Shown here one piece after another: positions 41,851 through 50,713 of a stretch of 64,000 nt of DNA. The position numbers and the translations under genes were made by a program. The notes under the pieces were generated by a model, which did no database searches, had not been told where the DNA came from, and worked only from the letters and a program-made list of their open reading frames with translations. The stretch covers positions 1-64,000 of the forward strand of contig NZ_JAKEIO010000009.1 of NCBI RefSeq assembly GCF_021474405.1. The letters are read 5' to 3'. Origin of the DNA: [Streptosporangium] indianense. Lineage in GTDB: Bacteria; Actinomycetota; Actinomycetes; Streptomycetales; Streptomycetaceae. Position 1 is the first letter of the stretch. Each line of letters opens with the position of its first letter.

Positions 41851-41900
41851 GCGGTTGCGGCCCTCGCTGAACGTGGACCTCACCCGGGGTCCTCATCACT

Positions 41901-43245
41901 GGGACTGTAAGACGTTCGGTGTAAAGATGCATCGATGACCAGTGAGAACGTGTCCGAGTCCGAGACGGTCGAGCCTACGAAGGCTGCGTCGGCGAAGGCC
42001 GTGGACGACCAGTTGATCGACGAGCTGGTTGGCCGCGCCCAGGCCGAGGGCCTGCAGCTGACCGGCGAGGGCGGGCTGTTGCAGCAACTGACCAAGCGGC
42101 TGCTGGAGTCCGCCCTGGAAGGCGAGATCACCGACCACCTCGGATATGACAAGCATGATGCGGCCGGGAAGAACGGCGGCAACTCCCGCAACGGCAAACG
42201 CTCCAAGACCGTCCTGACCGACGTCGGTCCGGTGGAGATAACCGTGCCTCGCGACCGCGACGGCTCCTTCGAAACCGAAGATCGTCAAGAAGCGGCAGAA
42301 GCGCCTCACCGGCGTCGACGAGATGGTCATCTCGCTGGCCGCGAAGGGCCTGACCACCGGCGAGGTCCACGCTCACCTGGCCGAGGTCTACGGCGCCGAC
42401 GTCTCCCGCCAGACCATATCCACCATCACCGACAAGGCCCTCGAGGGCATGGCCGAATGGCAGAGCCGACCCCTCGACGCCGTCTATCCGGTCGTCTTCA
42501 TCGACGCCATCCACGTGAAGATCCGTGACGGCGCGGTGGCCAATCGACCCATCTATGTGGCTCTGGCCGTCACCACCGAGGGCCGACGGGAGATCCTGGG
42601 GCTGTGGGCCGGCGACGGCGGCGAGTGCGCCAAGCACGAGATCAAGAACCGCGGCGTGAACGACCTGCTCATGCTGGTCTGCGACGGGCTCAAGGGCCTG
42701 CCCGAGGCGGTGGAGACCGTCTGGCCGAAGACGATCGTGCAGACCTGCGTGGTGCATCTGCTGCGGAACTCCTTCCGCTATGCCGCCCGCCAGGACCGGG
42801 ACAAGACCGCCAAGCTCCTCAAGCCCGTCTACCCCGCCCCGACCGAGGAGGCCGCACTGGACCGGTTCGCCGAGTTCGCCGATGCCTGGGGCCGGAAGTA
42901 TCCGGCCATGGAAACTCTGGGAGAACACGTGGGAGGAGTTCACTCCGTTCCTGCCGTTCGACGCCGAGATCCGCCGCATCGTCTGCACGACGAATGCGAT
43001 CGAGTCGGTGAACGCGCGGATCCGTCGGGCGGTGAAAGCCCGCGGGCACTTCCCCAACGAGCGAGCCGCGTTGAAGCGCGTCTATATGGCGATCATGTCC
43101 CTCGACCCCACCGGCAAAGGCCAGGCCCGCTGGACCATGCGCTGGAAGACCGCGCTGAACGCCTACGACATCACCTTCGACGGCCGCCTGTCGGCGGCTC
43201 GCCAGTAACCCCAACTATCCAGTACACGCCTCGTTTGACAGTCCC
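41901..43245 (+). mobile_element. IS256 family element, decayed
   Basis: 1345 bp with related inverted ends GGGACTGT(A/C)A(G/A)ACG at 41901-41914 and 43232-43245. The flanks (CCTCATCACT and TACGCCGGTG) show no 8-9 bp duplication, so one side has probably been rearranged. It holds a single decayed transposase. Confidence 0.8.
41935..43208 (+). pseudogene. IS256 (Mutator-type) transposase with two frameshifts
   Basis: Frame one: LTKRLLESALEGEITDHLGY, then VEITVPRDRDGSFE. After a base change near 42280 the next frame carries VISLAAKGLTTGEVHAHLAE and VYPVVFIDAIHVKIRDGAVA (first Asp) and GLWAGDGGE. A six-residue gap follows (CAKHEIKNRG). The frame shifts again near 42915 to EEFTPFLPFDAEIRRIVCTT then NAIESVNARIRRAVKARGHF and RWTMRWKTALNAYDITFDGR. 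With two frame breaks and a small deletion it should be inactive. Confidence 0.85.
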
Positions 43246-43345
43246 TACGCCGGTGTTGCAGGAAGAGCAGAAACCGCGAAAGGGCGGCCCGCAACCACGT
43301 GGCCTGATGCGGTCCGATCGTCGAGGCGGCTACTTGTAGGGCAGG

Positions 43346-43909
43346 ATGACCACGGCGATCACGAAGGGGCGGGGCGTGCGGCTGACCATCGATACCGAGA
43401 CCGACAGCTATGAGCAGGCGATCGCCGCGGTGCAGGCTGCCTACAGACTCCGTCCCGACGTTCCGGCCTGCTGGAAGGACGCGCCAGCGACCGAGCCACG
43501 CCCTGGCCCGGAGGACCTGGGCGAGGACGACCTTGGGGACGGCTGGACGGACCGCCTTCTGTTCCAGCTGATCGGGTCCCTGATGCCCGGAGCCCGGGCA
43601 GTGGTGCGTCACATCGTGGAGATGGGCGGCACGGCGTCGTATGGCCAGGTCCAGCAGTACTTCGCCAATCACCCTACGGACCCGATACCACGGACCAAGA
43701 TCGGTGGGTCCCTTACGAGCGTCAAGGCGGTGCAGCGCCGCGTTGGCCCGGCCGGCGCGGATCATGTGCTGCAGCGGGATGAGCAAGCGCGGCTCTACCG
43801 CATCGATCGTGCCTTGGTGGAGGGGCTTATCCGGGCCTTCGACCTTGCTGACTGCCGCCCGGATCTGATGCGCCGTGGTCCAGACAGCCAGGAACGCGAC
43901 CCCCTCTGA
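43346..43909 (+). CDS. Hypothetical protein, 187 residues
   Basis: From ATG 43346 (AGG just upstream). An acidic first half (PRPGPEDLGEDDLGDGWTDR) is followed by a helical domain: LLFQLIGSLMPGARAVVRHI, VEMGGTASYGQVQQYFANHP and IGGSLTSVKAVQRRVGP, which has the shape of a winged helix. It looks like a conserved Streptomyces hypothetical protein that may bind DNA. It starts 101 bp after the IS256 right end. Sequence from 43910 to 44176 shows no gene. Confidence 0.65.
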   Translation: MTTAITKGRGVRLTIDTETDSYEQAIAAVQAAYRLRPDVPACWKDAPATEPRPGPEDLGEDDLGDGWTDRLLFQLIGSLMPGARAVVRHIVEMGGTASYGQVQQYFANHPTDPIPRTKIGGSLTSVKAVQRRVGPAGADHVLQRDEQARLYRIDRALVEGLIRAFDLADCRPDLMRRGPDSQERDPL

Positions 43910-44176
43910 GCGGAGGTCCTACGGCGCCTCGCAGTCGTACAGACACGGTGCCAATCTCCCGTGGGCAGCCGCGCGGTCATTTGACTGCGCAGTCGGCTCA
44001 TGCTGAAAACGATTGAGAAAGCGTCGCTCTTGGCGATCGAGTACTCCTCGGTGAACGTACCGGCGCGGCCGGGGGCGAGGCGTCCTTCCATCTCCTTGGA
44101 GCCGATCGTTACATAGGCCGGACGGCACGGGGCCGTCCGGCCTGCTGCGAGCGCACGGCGGAGCGCGCCGAAGCCA

Positions 44177-44632
44177 CTACAGATTACTCGGCCAGAACTG
44201 GAGGACATGCTCCTCTGGCGCGCGCGCTGCGATGAGTAGGCGTCCCGTCCAGTGGTAGGGCGGTTCGATGCCGGGCCTGTGGAATAGTCCCTCTGGCGGT
44301 GGGTCCTGGAACATGTCGTCTGGGTCTGTTCCTGTTGTGAAACTGGCCCGGGTGTCGGTCGCGGTGCAGGTGAAGGTCTCGGTGTGCCTCCACTCGCCGG
44401 CCGGTGGTTCGGGCTCCTGGTCGTAGACGAGGAAGCTGATTTTGACCGGCTCCCACTCGCTTGATCCGGCGGTGATGGTGAGGCAGCTGTTGCTTTCCGT
44501 GGCGGTGATGCGGATGTCGGAAGTCATGGAGGGCAGTGCGATGCCCTCGGGTTCTCCCATGTCCACGACGTAGAAGGCGTGGCTCAGTGTGGCCATCCCG
44601 GTGTATTCGTGCACCGGCCGGGTCTCTGCCAT
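44177..44632 (-). CDS. Unknown 151-residue acidic protein next to a secreted nuclease
   Basis: ATG 44632 with GAGGAAAG upstream. Cytoplasmic, beta-rich and strongly acidic (HAFYVVDMGEPEGIALPSMT, ISFLVYDQEPEPPAGEWRHT, ASFTTGTDPDDMFQDPPPEG). No family was recognised. It lies 82 bp downstream of the NucA/NucB-type nuclease gene on the same strand. In Bacillus the related nuclease NucA is paired with the inhibitor Nin/ComJ, also a small acidic protein, so an inhibitor or immunity role is a reasonable guess, without homology evidence. Confidence 0.65.
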   Translation of the reverse strand: MAETRPVHEYTGMATLSHAFYVVDMGEPEGIALPSMTSDIRITATESNSCLTITAGSSEWEPVKISFLVYDQEPEPPAGEWRHTETFTCTATDTRASFTTGTDPDDMFQDPPPEGLFHRPGIEPPYHWTGRLLIAARAPEEHVLQFWPSNL

Positions 44633-44714
44633 GGGCGTTGCTTTCCTCTGTCATGGGGGCAGGCCCCTCGCGCCGCAGGGCGTGAGGGGCCTGCCAGTGC
44701 CGGGTTGTGCCGTG

Positions 44715-45839
44715 CTATTGGCCGGCCTGCACGTAGAACTTGTCGCCGGGCAGGAGGTGGTAACGGCCGAAGAAGGTTCGCAGTATGCCGCCCTGCTGAC
44801 GATTCTCCTTCAGCGGCACCCACTTGATGGATCGGTTGGGCGGGTTGTAAGTGTTGCCGCCCTGCGTGGTCTCTGCAAACGGGTACTCGTCGCAGGAGGG
44901 CTTGGTGCCGTCGTCGTTGGGGTCGACGGTCCACCATATGTCGCCCGGCTTGGGCCTGACGCTGGGGCCGCAGACTTCCTTGCGGTTCTCGTCGGCTTTG
45001 GCCTTGGTGGCCCGGGTGAGGGGGACGGTGGAGCCGGGGCGGCCGATGTGGAGTCCGGCGCGCTGGACCTTTCGGATGTTGTCACCGATCCCGGGCATGT
45101 TCGCCATGTCGGACAGCTTGGTCCAGTCCTTCTCGACGGAGATGCGGGTCGGATACACACAGCCGGCGCCGTACTGGCGGTCCTCGTCGTCGCAGCGGTA
45201 GGTGGAGCCGACGTAGGCGGCTTCACCACTGGTGTAGCCCGGCTTCTTGAAGTCGAACTCGTAGCGGGTGTGGCTCGAGCGCGGGTGGCCCCTGCTGACG
45301 GTGAAGGTGTAGCTGGCCGATCCGGTGTGGGCGGAGCCGTTCAGGGTGAACGGCGAGGCGAGGCTGCCGCCCGCGCGAACCTGGCAGCCGGAGCCACAGG
45401 AGGGGTGAAAGGTGGTGATGATGCCGTTGGCGTTGCCGGTGATGGTCGCCTTGCTGACAGTGATCTTCTCGGACCACTTGACACCCTTGAGGTTCAGGTG
45501 GATCTCGTGCCACACAGTGAACTTGGCTGTTCCGACAGTCCGGCCGTTCTTCTTGACGTCGACTTGCAAGGGCGCGCTGTAGCAGTCCATAGTGCGGTTG
45601 ACCGCAGTGGTCATGGGGTTGGGCTGCTTGCAGTACCCGGCAGGCTCGCCCGCCTGCGGCGCTGCCGCCGCGCTCTTGAAGTTGTTGGCGCTGAAGTCAG
45701 ACGTCACACGGCTGGCAGTAACGGTGATCTCGTTGCTTCCGCTGGCCCCGCTCGAAGGAGCGGAAGCAGCGATCGTGCCGGCGGCAGCGATGGTCAGAGT
45801 CGCGGCCACGGCGGTCAGCTTTCTGCTGTGCAATGTCAA
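44715..45839 (-). CDS. Secreted NucA/NucB-type deoxyribonuclease
   Basis: A protein of 374 residues. A TTG at 45839 is taken as start (GGGGGT six bases upstream); a GTG at 45878 is an alternative. Signal peptide: LHSRKLTAVAATLTIAAAGT then IAASAPSS. Residues about 40-240 are a beta-rich domain of unknown function with several Cys. The C-terminal 120 residues hold the NucA/NucB core, DIWWTVDPNDDGTKPSCDEY then PFAETTQGG, with the conserved DEYPFA motif. The enzyme would degrade DNA outside the cell. Confidence 0.85.
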   Translation of the reverse strand: MTLHSRKLTAVAATLTIAAAGTIAASAPSSGASGSNEITVTASRVTSDFSANNFKSAAAAPQAGEPAGYCKQPNPMTTAVNRTMDCYSAPLQVDVKKNGRTVGTAKFTVWHEIHLNLKGVKWSEKITVSKATITGNANGIITTFHPSCGSGCQVRAGGSLASPFTLNGSAHTGSASYTFTVSRGHPRSSHTRYEFDFKKPGYTSGEAAYVGSTYRCDDEDRQYGAGCVYPTRISVEKDWTKLSDMANMPGIGDNIRKVQRAGLHIGRPGSTVPLTRATKAKADENRKEVCGPSVRPKPGDIWWTVDPNDDGTKPSCDEYPFAETTQGGNTYNPPNRSIKWVPLKENRQQGGILRTFFGRYHLLPGDKFYVQAGQ

Positions 45840-46129
45840 GTTGTACCCCCGGAGTTGGTCGTCAGCAGCAGGGGGCACACATACAACTCACGTCTCCCCC
45901 AGCCACGTTGCAGTCATGCAAGCACAGGAAGCGCATACATAGCACCGCAATTTGATCATTTTTGGCCATGGGTAAGGCAGGGTCCGACATGCCGACCCGC
46001 ACGGTCTCCTGACGCTGCCCCTGGGCAGGCAACGCCGCCTGCTGAACAGCCCTCCCTGCCGTCGGCCAGCCTCCGTGCCCCGGCGGAAGCCCCCCAGCGG
46101 GGCATGCACTGGGGCCCGTTGTTCTCCGT

Positions 46130-47227
46130 CTTCACCGTCTGGACCCCATGGAGCCGGCGCCGGGCCTCAGCCAGGCGACTGGAGCGTACGGCTTTGTCCC
46201 GAGGAGCCGCGCTCTTCACCGAGGTCTCCAGCGAACCCGCAGCGCGCTCCACCTGCCCGGACCGCAGCAGGACCTTGCCCTCGGTCGACTTCAGCTGGGC
46301 CTCGCCGAACCAGTTGAGCCAGTCCGGGTTTTCCTCCGTCGTGTGGCGCTCCCAGTGCGACACGACACGGTTGAGCGCTGTCCCGGCGTTGCGGTGGTCG
46401 CCGTCGCGGGACAGCGGCTCGGCCTTGTACAGGTAGAGGAAGGACTGGGAGTACGACGAAAGCGTTCGAGGCACGTTGTCGATGGCCGTTTAGGTGAGTT
46501 CGACGCGCTCGGTGGTCCGTCCGGCCTCGGAGACGTGAACGCCCATCTCCGCGAGGATGAAGGCGCCGAACGCGTCGTCGCCAGCGGTACGGGCGCTGCG
46601 CAGAGCGCCGACGTAGTAGCGCTGGCCGGCGGACGGCAGCCCAGCGTCGTAGGCCATCCAGCAGGTCAGGTGCGACACCCGGGCCGCCAGGGCGTAGAGG
46701 CGGAGTCGGATGCTCTCCGTGTACCTGCAGGTACTCAGGGCGAGATCGCCGCGCGCCTGCTCCAGGAGCGTGGCGCCGCCGAGTTGGTCGTCGAGGGTGC
46801 GGAGCATGCTGATGCGCTGCTCGATCGTCGAGACCATCGTGTCCGTGACCTGATCCCCGCCCAGGGCCGAGGCGAAGGCGGACGGTGCGTCCACCCAGCT
46901 CGCCAAGAGGCCCGTCACCACTCCCCACGAGTTCGGACAACGCCTCAACGGCACCGGCCTCAGTCCACGGGGCAGTGAGCCACCGGGCCAACCTTCCCTC
47001 CGCGCCTGCTCGTACGGGACGCTCAGTAGGTCGGCGAGGACGCGCTGGGCGTCCGCGTCCGGCTCCTGGCCCTGCTCCCACTTCCACACGTAGTCCGGTT
47101 GGTCGCGAGCGGGATTCCGAGTAACCGCCCGTGCGCCTGCATGAGACGGGGCGAACTCGGCCTTCCCCCACCCACGCGTCTGGCGGAGGAGGCTCAGCGG
47201 GTGGACCGCCAACGGCTCACCAGGCAT
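46130..47227 (-). pseudogene. XRE-TPR transcriptional regulator, frameshifted
   Basis: Starts ATG-like at 47227 (MPGEPLAVHPLSLLRQTRGW). The HTH part is distorted by two compensating shifts (near 47155 and 47090), after which VWKWEQGQEPDADAQRVLAD is normal. The TPR-like part runs on (QRYYVGALRSARTAGDDAFG then AFILAEMGVHVSEAGRTTER) to a TAA at 46490. In a second frame the expected continuation is SYSQSFLYLYKAEPLSRDGD, NPDWLNWFGEAQLKSTEGKV and AAPRDKAVRSSRLAEAR. The C-terminus is then lost. This Streptomyces family is about 400 residues when intact. Confidence 0.65.
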
Positions 47228-47482
47228 GTCATCACTCCGGTCATCCCCTCACGGCGTAGTGGGGAGGCTACTTCGCGTCGCCGCGTACGGGGAGGGGGGC
47301 GTCCCCAGGAGGAACCCCCTAGAAACGCTCCGCCGTGCTGACAGGGGCTGTTGACTGAATATCAGCCGTCCACGGAGCCCGCGCAGGGTGTCAGCTCCTG
47401 GAACGGTTCTCCGATCGGCGGCTCCGCCCCTGTTTTCCCGTCGGGAACGGAGTCGCTCTCCAACTCCTCGGAGGCGTCCGTC

Positions 47483-47968
47483 ATGCCCACGCTTGCCCAT
47501 CGGTTCGTCCTCGCGGATGAGGAAAGGGAAGTTTCCTTCGCCCGGCGCAAGGTCGTCGTGAAGGTGTGTGCGTGGGGTGCGCCGTTGACCGACGACTCGG
47601 CTGACTCGATCCGTCTTGTGGCCTCCATCAGCAGCGCCGTGGTCCATGGGGAGGGGCCCGTTACCGTCACGCTGTACCACCGGCCCGGCCGCCTGGTGAT
47701 CGACGTTCTCGATGCCAACCCCCGTGCTTCTACAGGGGAGTTGTGCTCGAGTCGGTGATGAGGGCGGCGCGACCTGGCGCTGGTCGAGCTTCTCGCTTCG
47801 CGGTGCGGCTGGGAGCCGGTCGGCCAGGGGAAGGGCGTATGGGCGGAGATCAGGCTTCACAAGGCGGCCCCCGCCATCCGAGCAGCCGTTCTGCGCAGGC
47901 TTTTCGCGCTACGGCCGAAGCACGGCGTGGTCGCCGAGCCTGAGTCGCTCACTTTGGCGGTCGTGTGA
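47483..47968 (+). pseudogene. RsbW-like ATP-binding regulator, frameshifted
   Basis: ATG 47483 behind GGAGG. First frame: LAHRFVLADEEREVSFARRK, then SSAVVHGEGPVTVTLYHRPG and RLVIDVLDANP. The N box is damaged (SIRLVASISSAVVHGEG; relatives have ELITNAVVHGEG). After a break between 47735 and 47780 the frame gives LALVELLASRCGWEPVGQGK then GVWAEIRLHKAAPAIRAAVL to TGA 47968. Its stop overlaps the next start (TGATG). Confidence 0.6.
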
Positions 47969-48285
47969 TGAGACGACACTCGAGACGAGCGAACCGGCTT
48001 CCTGATCCCGCCGTGGTCTTCCGGCCCACCCGCCGAGACATCGACCCCGTCATCAGGAAGCCCATTGACTACGCGCTATGGGATCGCCACGAATGGCAGG
48101 CACGCGGCGAGTGCTGGCTGTGGTGCGGACGTGACGACGTCGAGGTGATGTGGATCAGGCCCGTCCGGTCGAGCGGTATGCACGCGGCCCTCTACGCCTA
48201 TCGTGCGTGTCTGTACGAACCTGACCAGCGCGTTCTGGAGACTAATACGCGCGACGACATCGACGGTCTGAAGAACCACCGCTGA
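47968..48285 (+). CDS. Hypothetical protein, 105 residues
   Basis: ATG 47968 shares a base with the stop of the upstream ATP-binding gene, so it should be translated by coupling. It has a basic start (MRRHSRRANRLPDP) and a Trp-rich core (YALWDRHEWQARGECWLWCG) and ends RDDIDGLKNHR. No family was recognised. If the upstream frame is truly broken, its expression would be reduced. Confidence 0.5.
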   Translation: MRRHSRRANRLPDPAVVFRPTRRDIDPVIRKPIDYALWDRHEWQARGECWLWCGRDDVEVMWIRPVRSSGMHAALYAYRACLYEPDQRVLETNTRDDIDGLKNHR

Positions 48286-48431
48286 CCTGCCCCGTCCCTG
48301 GCGTCGGACTGCCGCTCATCGAGCTGCCAATGGACTGCCGCCCCACCGCAACCCACGTCTCCCACGGCCGTGGGGCGGCCATAGACCTCCCGTCAACGCT
48401 CGTGGGTGCAGGCGGCGTTCATAGCTGCCTA

Positions 48432-49428
48432 TCACCTGCCGAGGGTCGGCAGTGTGGCTGTGGGCACTGATGAGCCCGCCCATCTGGGCGAACTCGTCGG
48501 CGCCCTGGTCGGCGAGGTCGACGAACGAACGGCCCAGGAGTACCGGAGTCTCCTGCGAGTCCGGTCACGCGACCAGGTCTGAAGCTCCTTGGTGACCTCT
48601 TCGGCCATGCGCCGGGCGGGTTCCAACCGAGGGTCTTCCGGGTGCGCGTACGGCCCGAGGATCTTCGAGCAGGCGAATAGCGTCATCAGCTTGCCGTCCC
48701 GGCTCTCGAAGTCTGACCGGCGCTCGTGCCATACGCGATCGGCCAGAGCCGGGACGGCAAAGGAACTCGCCCACAGCGAGGCCGAGTCCAGCCCCAGCGG
48801 CGCATGGCCCCAGTCCTCCCAGTCGAAGAGACTGAACGCCGGGGGCGGTCATGTTGGCCCAGTTGAGGTCTGCGTGGGCCGGCACCCACTGCTCGATGGT
48901 CGTATCGAGATCGCCGGAGAGAACACCGCAGATGGACTCGGTGACAAGGGCCTGGGTGATGGTGTCGGTGTCCGGTGTGGCGACCCGGTTCGTGCTCTGG
49001 GCCGCCAGCGCATCCAACGACGCGTTCAGTGTCCCCCACCTGTCATCTGGCAGCTCTGGGGCTTCACTCAGGATGGCGTTTCCGATGGGAGCCCCTGGGA
49101 GGAGCTCGGTTTCATCGGCCCGCCACATCACCCGCCCGTCCGTGGCCCGCCAGACGACACATCCATGCCATTCGGGCTGGGCAATGCCCTTCAGACAGGC
49201 GGCACCTTCAGTCCCGTTCCACCCCTGGTCGGAGATCTTGTCGAGCAGGCGCCGCTCGATCCGTACCCAGGTGTCGCGGTCTGTTCTGGCCCCCACGGAT
49301 CGGCGCTTGCGCACCATCGTGTCCGGGAGGAGCCCCACTTGGAGAGACCGCTGGACGCGGTCAAGAACCTCGTCAACCGGCTGTACGCGTGGGTCGACAG
49401 CCTGACCCGTGGAGACCGAAAGCGTCAT
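48432..49428 (-). pseudogene. Phosphotransferase (APH-like), frameshifted
   Basis: Begins ATG 49428 (MTLSVSTGQAVDPRVQPVDE). The first 200 residues reach the catalytic loop VPAHADLNWANMTAP (Brenner-like HxDxxxxN). One extra G in a GGGGG run near 48845 shifts the frame; the expected next piece, FSLFDWEDWGHAPLGLDSAS (with the DWE metal site), is in the following frame, as are SKILGPYAHPEDPRLEPARR and KELQTWSRD. The intact enzyme would phosphorylate a small molecule such as a sugar or aminoglycoside. Confidence 0.65.
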
Positions 49429-50161
49429 GGACGCGACCGTAGCAGTGGTGCGATGAAAGGTGCCCGTTTACCTAGGTGCGGGCGGTAACCGCCAGCCCTC
49501 CAGAAACCCGACTAGGGCCTCCACCGCCGTCCTGCCGTTTCTGAACTCTGCTCAGGCCGCCCATCCCGCGTACGGCCTGAGCTGGGAGCGGCTGTGCGAG
49601 ATGGGCGCCCTGACCGGTGCGCCCGAGCCCCACTGCCCGAAGGCAGGGGGCGGGGCGGACCGGTCCTGTTGGGAAGAGGTACTGGAAACTGCTCAAGCCC
49701 AGATTGTCCGTGCGGCTGGCTACGGGGTGAGCCGGTTCGGCCCTCGGAAGAGGAAGCTGGCTTGGCAGATGGAGTCCAGACCGAGCATCACCATCAGCAC
49801 CCGCCCTAGCCGGGCGTGGCGTGCACCCAGCAGCGCGCGGTGTGGAAGACCACCCACGCCGAAAGCCCGGCGTCGTGAAGTGGGCGGATTCCTTGTGCCA
49901 GGTCAGATCCAGCAGGCAGGCGAAGACGAGAGCGCCGTCGACGTCCATCTCTGCCGACAGCGGCCCGCGGGGCGCCTCCGCTTCGGCGAGCGCGCGGTAG
50001 ACCGAGGCCACAGAGGGATGCTGGCCTGCCTTCTTGCCGGTCTGAAGCGCTCCGAGCCGTCTCTGCCCACGCCTGAGCCCGGAGGATGACTCGCACGGTG
50101 TGGGCCCGGCGAGGCGGCCTTGCGGCCTTCTCGGGCCGCCCTACTGGGCGCGCGGCCACGA
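49429..50161 (-). pseudogene. Decayed region with one small gene fragment
   Basis: At 50011-49806 a GTG starts VASVYRALAEAEAPRGPLSA then EMDVDGALVFACLLDLTWHK; after a one-base shift the frame ends HDAGLSAWVVFHTARCWVHA TPG. The family was not recognised, but the two frames clearly belong together. Elsewhere in this interval no gene was recognised. Confidence 0.4.
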
Positions 50162-50692
50162 CTAACCGAAAGTTACACCCCCGTGCAGTTGCCGCCAGTG
50201 GGTGAGGGCCTCGTAGGCCACCTTGCCTTGTCCAAATCCGAAGGTACTGGGCGCCGGTGGCGAGCCGAGCTCAAAGGTGTGGAACGAGAGTGCCTCTCCT
50301 GCTGCGCGGGGCTCCCCATTTATGATCCCTGCGTAGGTGATCGACACGGCGTTCTTCCGTGGATCGTGCAGTTCACCTGGTCGGGGTTGACGGTAGTACT
50401 GGTACACGCCGACCAAAGCCAGACTCGCCATGTCGACGCTCACGGCAGAACCCAGCGTTGCGCTAACATGTCGATCCACCGCCTCGACTAGGGACTCATC
50501 GAGCAACACCCCGCCACCAACGAGGTTCAGGCCCCGGCCTCCGTTGTACGTGTTCCGCTTGATGAGTCCGAACCTGCTTGTGCCTGCGATCACGGGGAGC
50601 AGGTCGACGCACAGAATTGGCACACGCGCGCAGATGAAGTGGTAGTCCTCCTCCGGGATCCAACGGTCTCCGGCGTTGGTGTGCTCCTGCAC
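50162..50692 (-). CDS. NUDIX-like (DUF4916-type) protein
   Basis: A protein of 176 residues; GTG 50692 has GGAGGG three bases upstream. The core YHFICARVPILCVDLLPVIA then GTSRFGLIKRNTYNGGRGLN, LVGGGVLLDESLVEAVDRHV resembles a NUDIX fold (DUF4916) in which the Nudix box GGGVxxxExxxxAxxR is partly degenerate (the usual REU..EE acids are not all present). It begins 21 bp after the stop of the trypsin-STAND gene and is surely in the same operon. It might bind or hydrolyse a nucleotide. Confidence 0.7.
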   Translation of the reverse strand: MQEHTNAGDRWIPEEDYHFICARVPILCVDLLPVIAGTSRFGLIKRNTYNGGRGLNLVGGGVLLDESLVEAVDRHVSATLGSAVSVDMASLALVGVYQYYRQPRPGELHDPRKNAVSITYAGIINGEPRAAGEALSFHTFELGSPPAPSTFGFGQGKVAYEALTHWRQLHGGVTFG

Positions 50693-50713
50693 GATCCCTC
50701 CAAGGCTTCGGCT

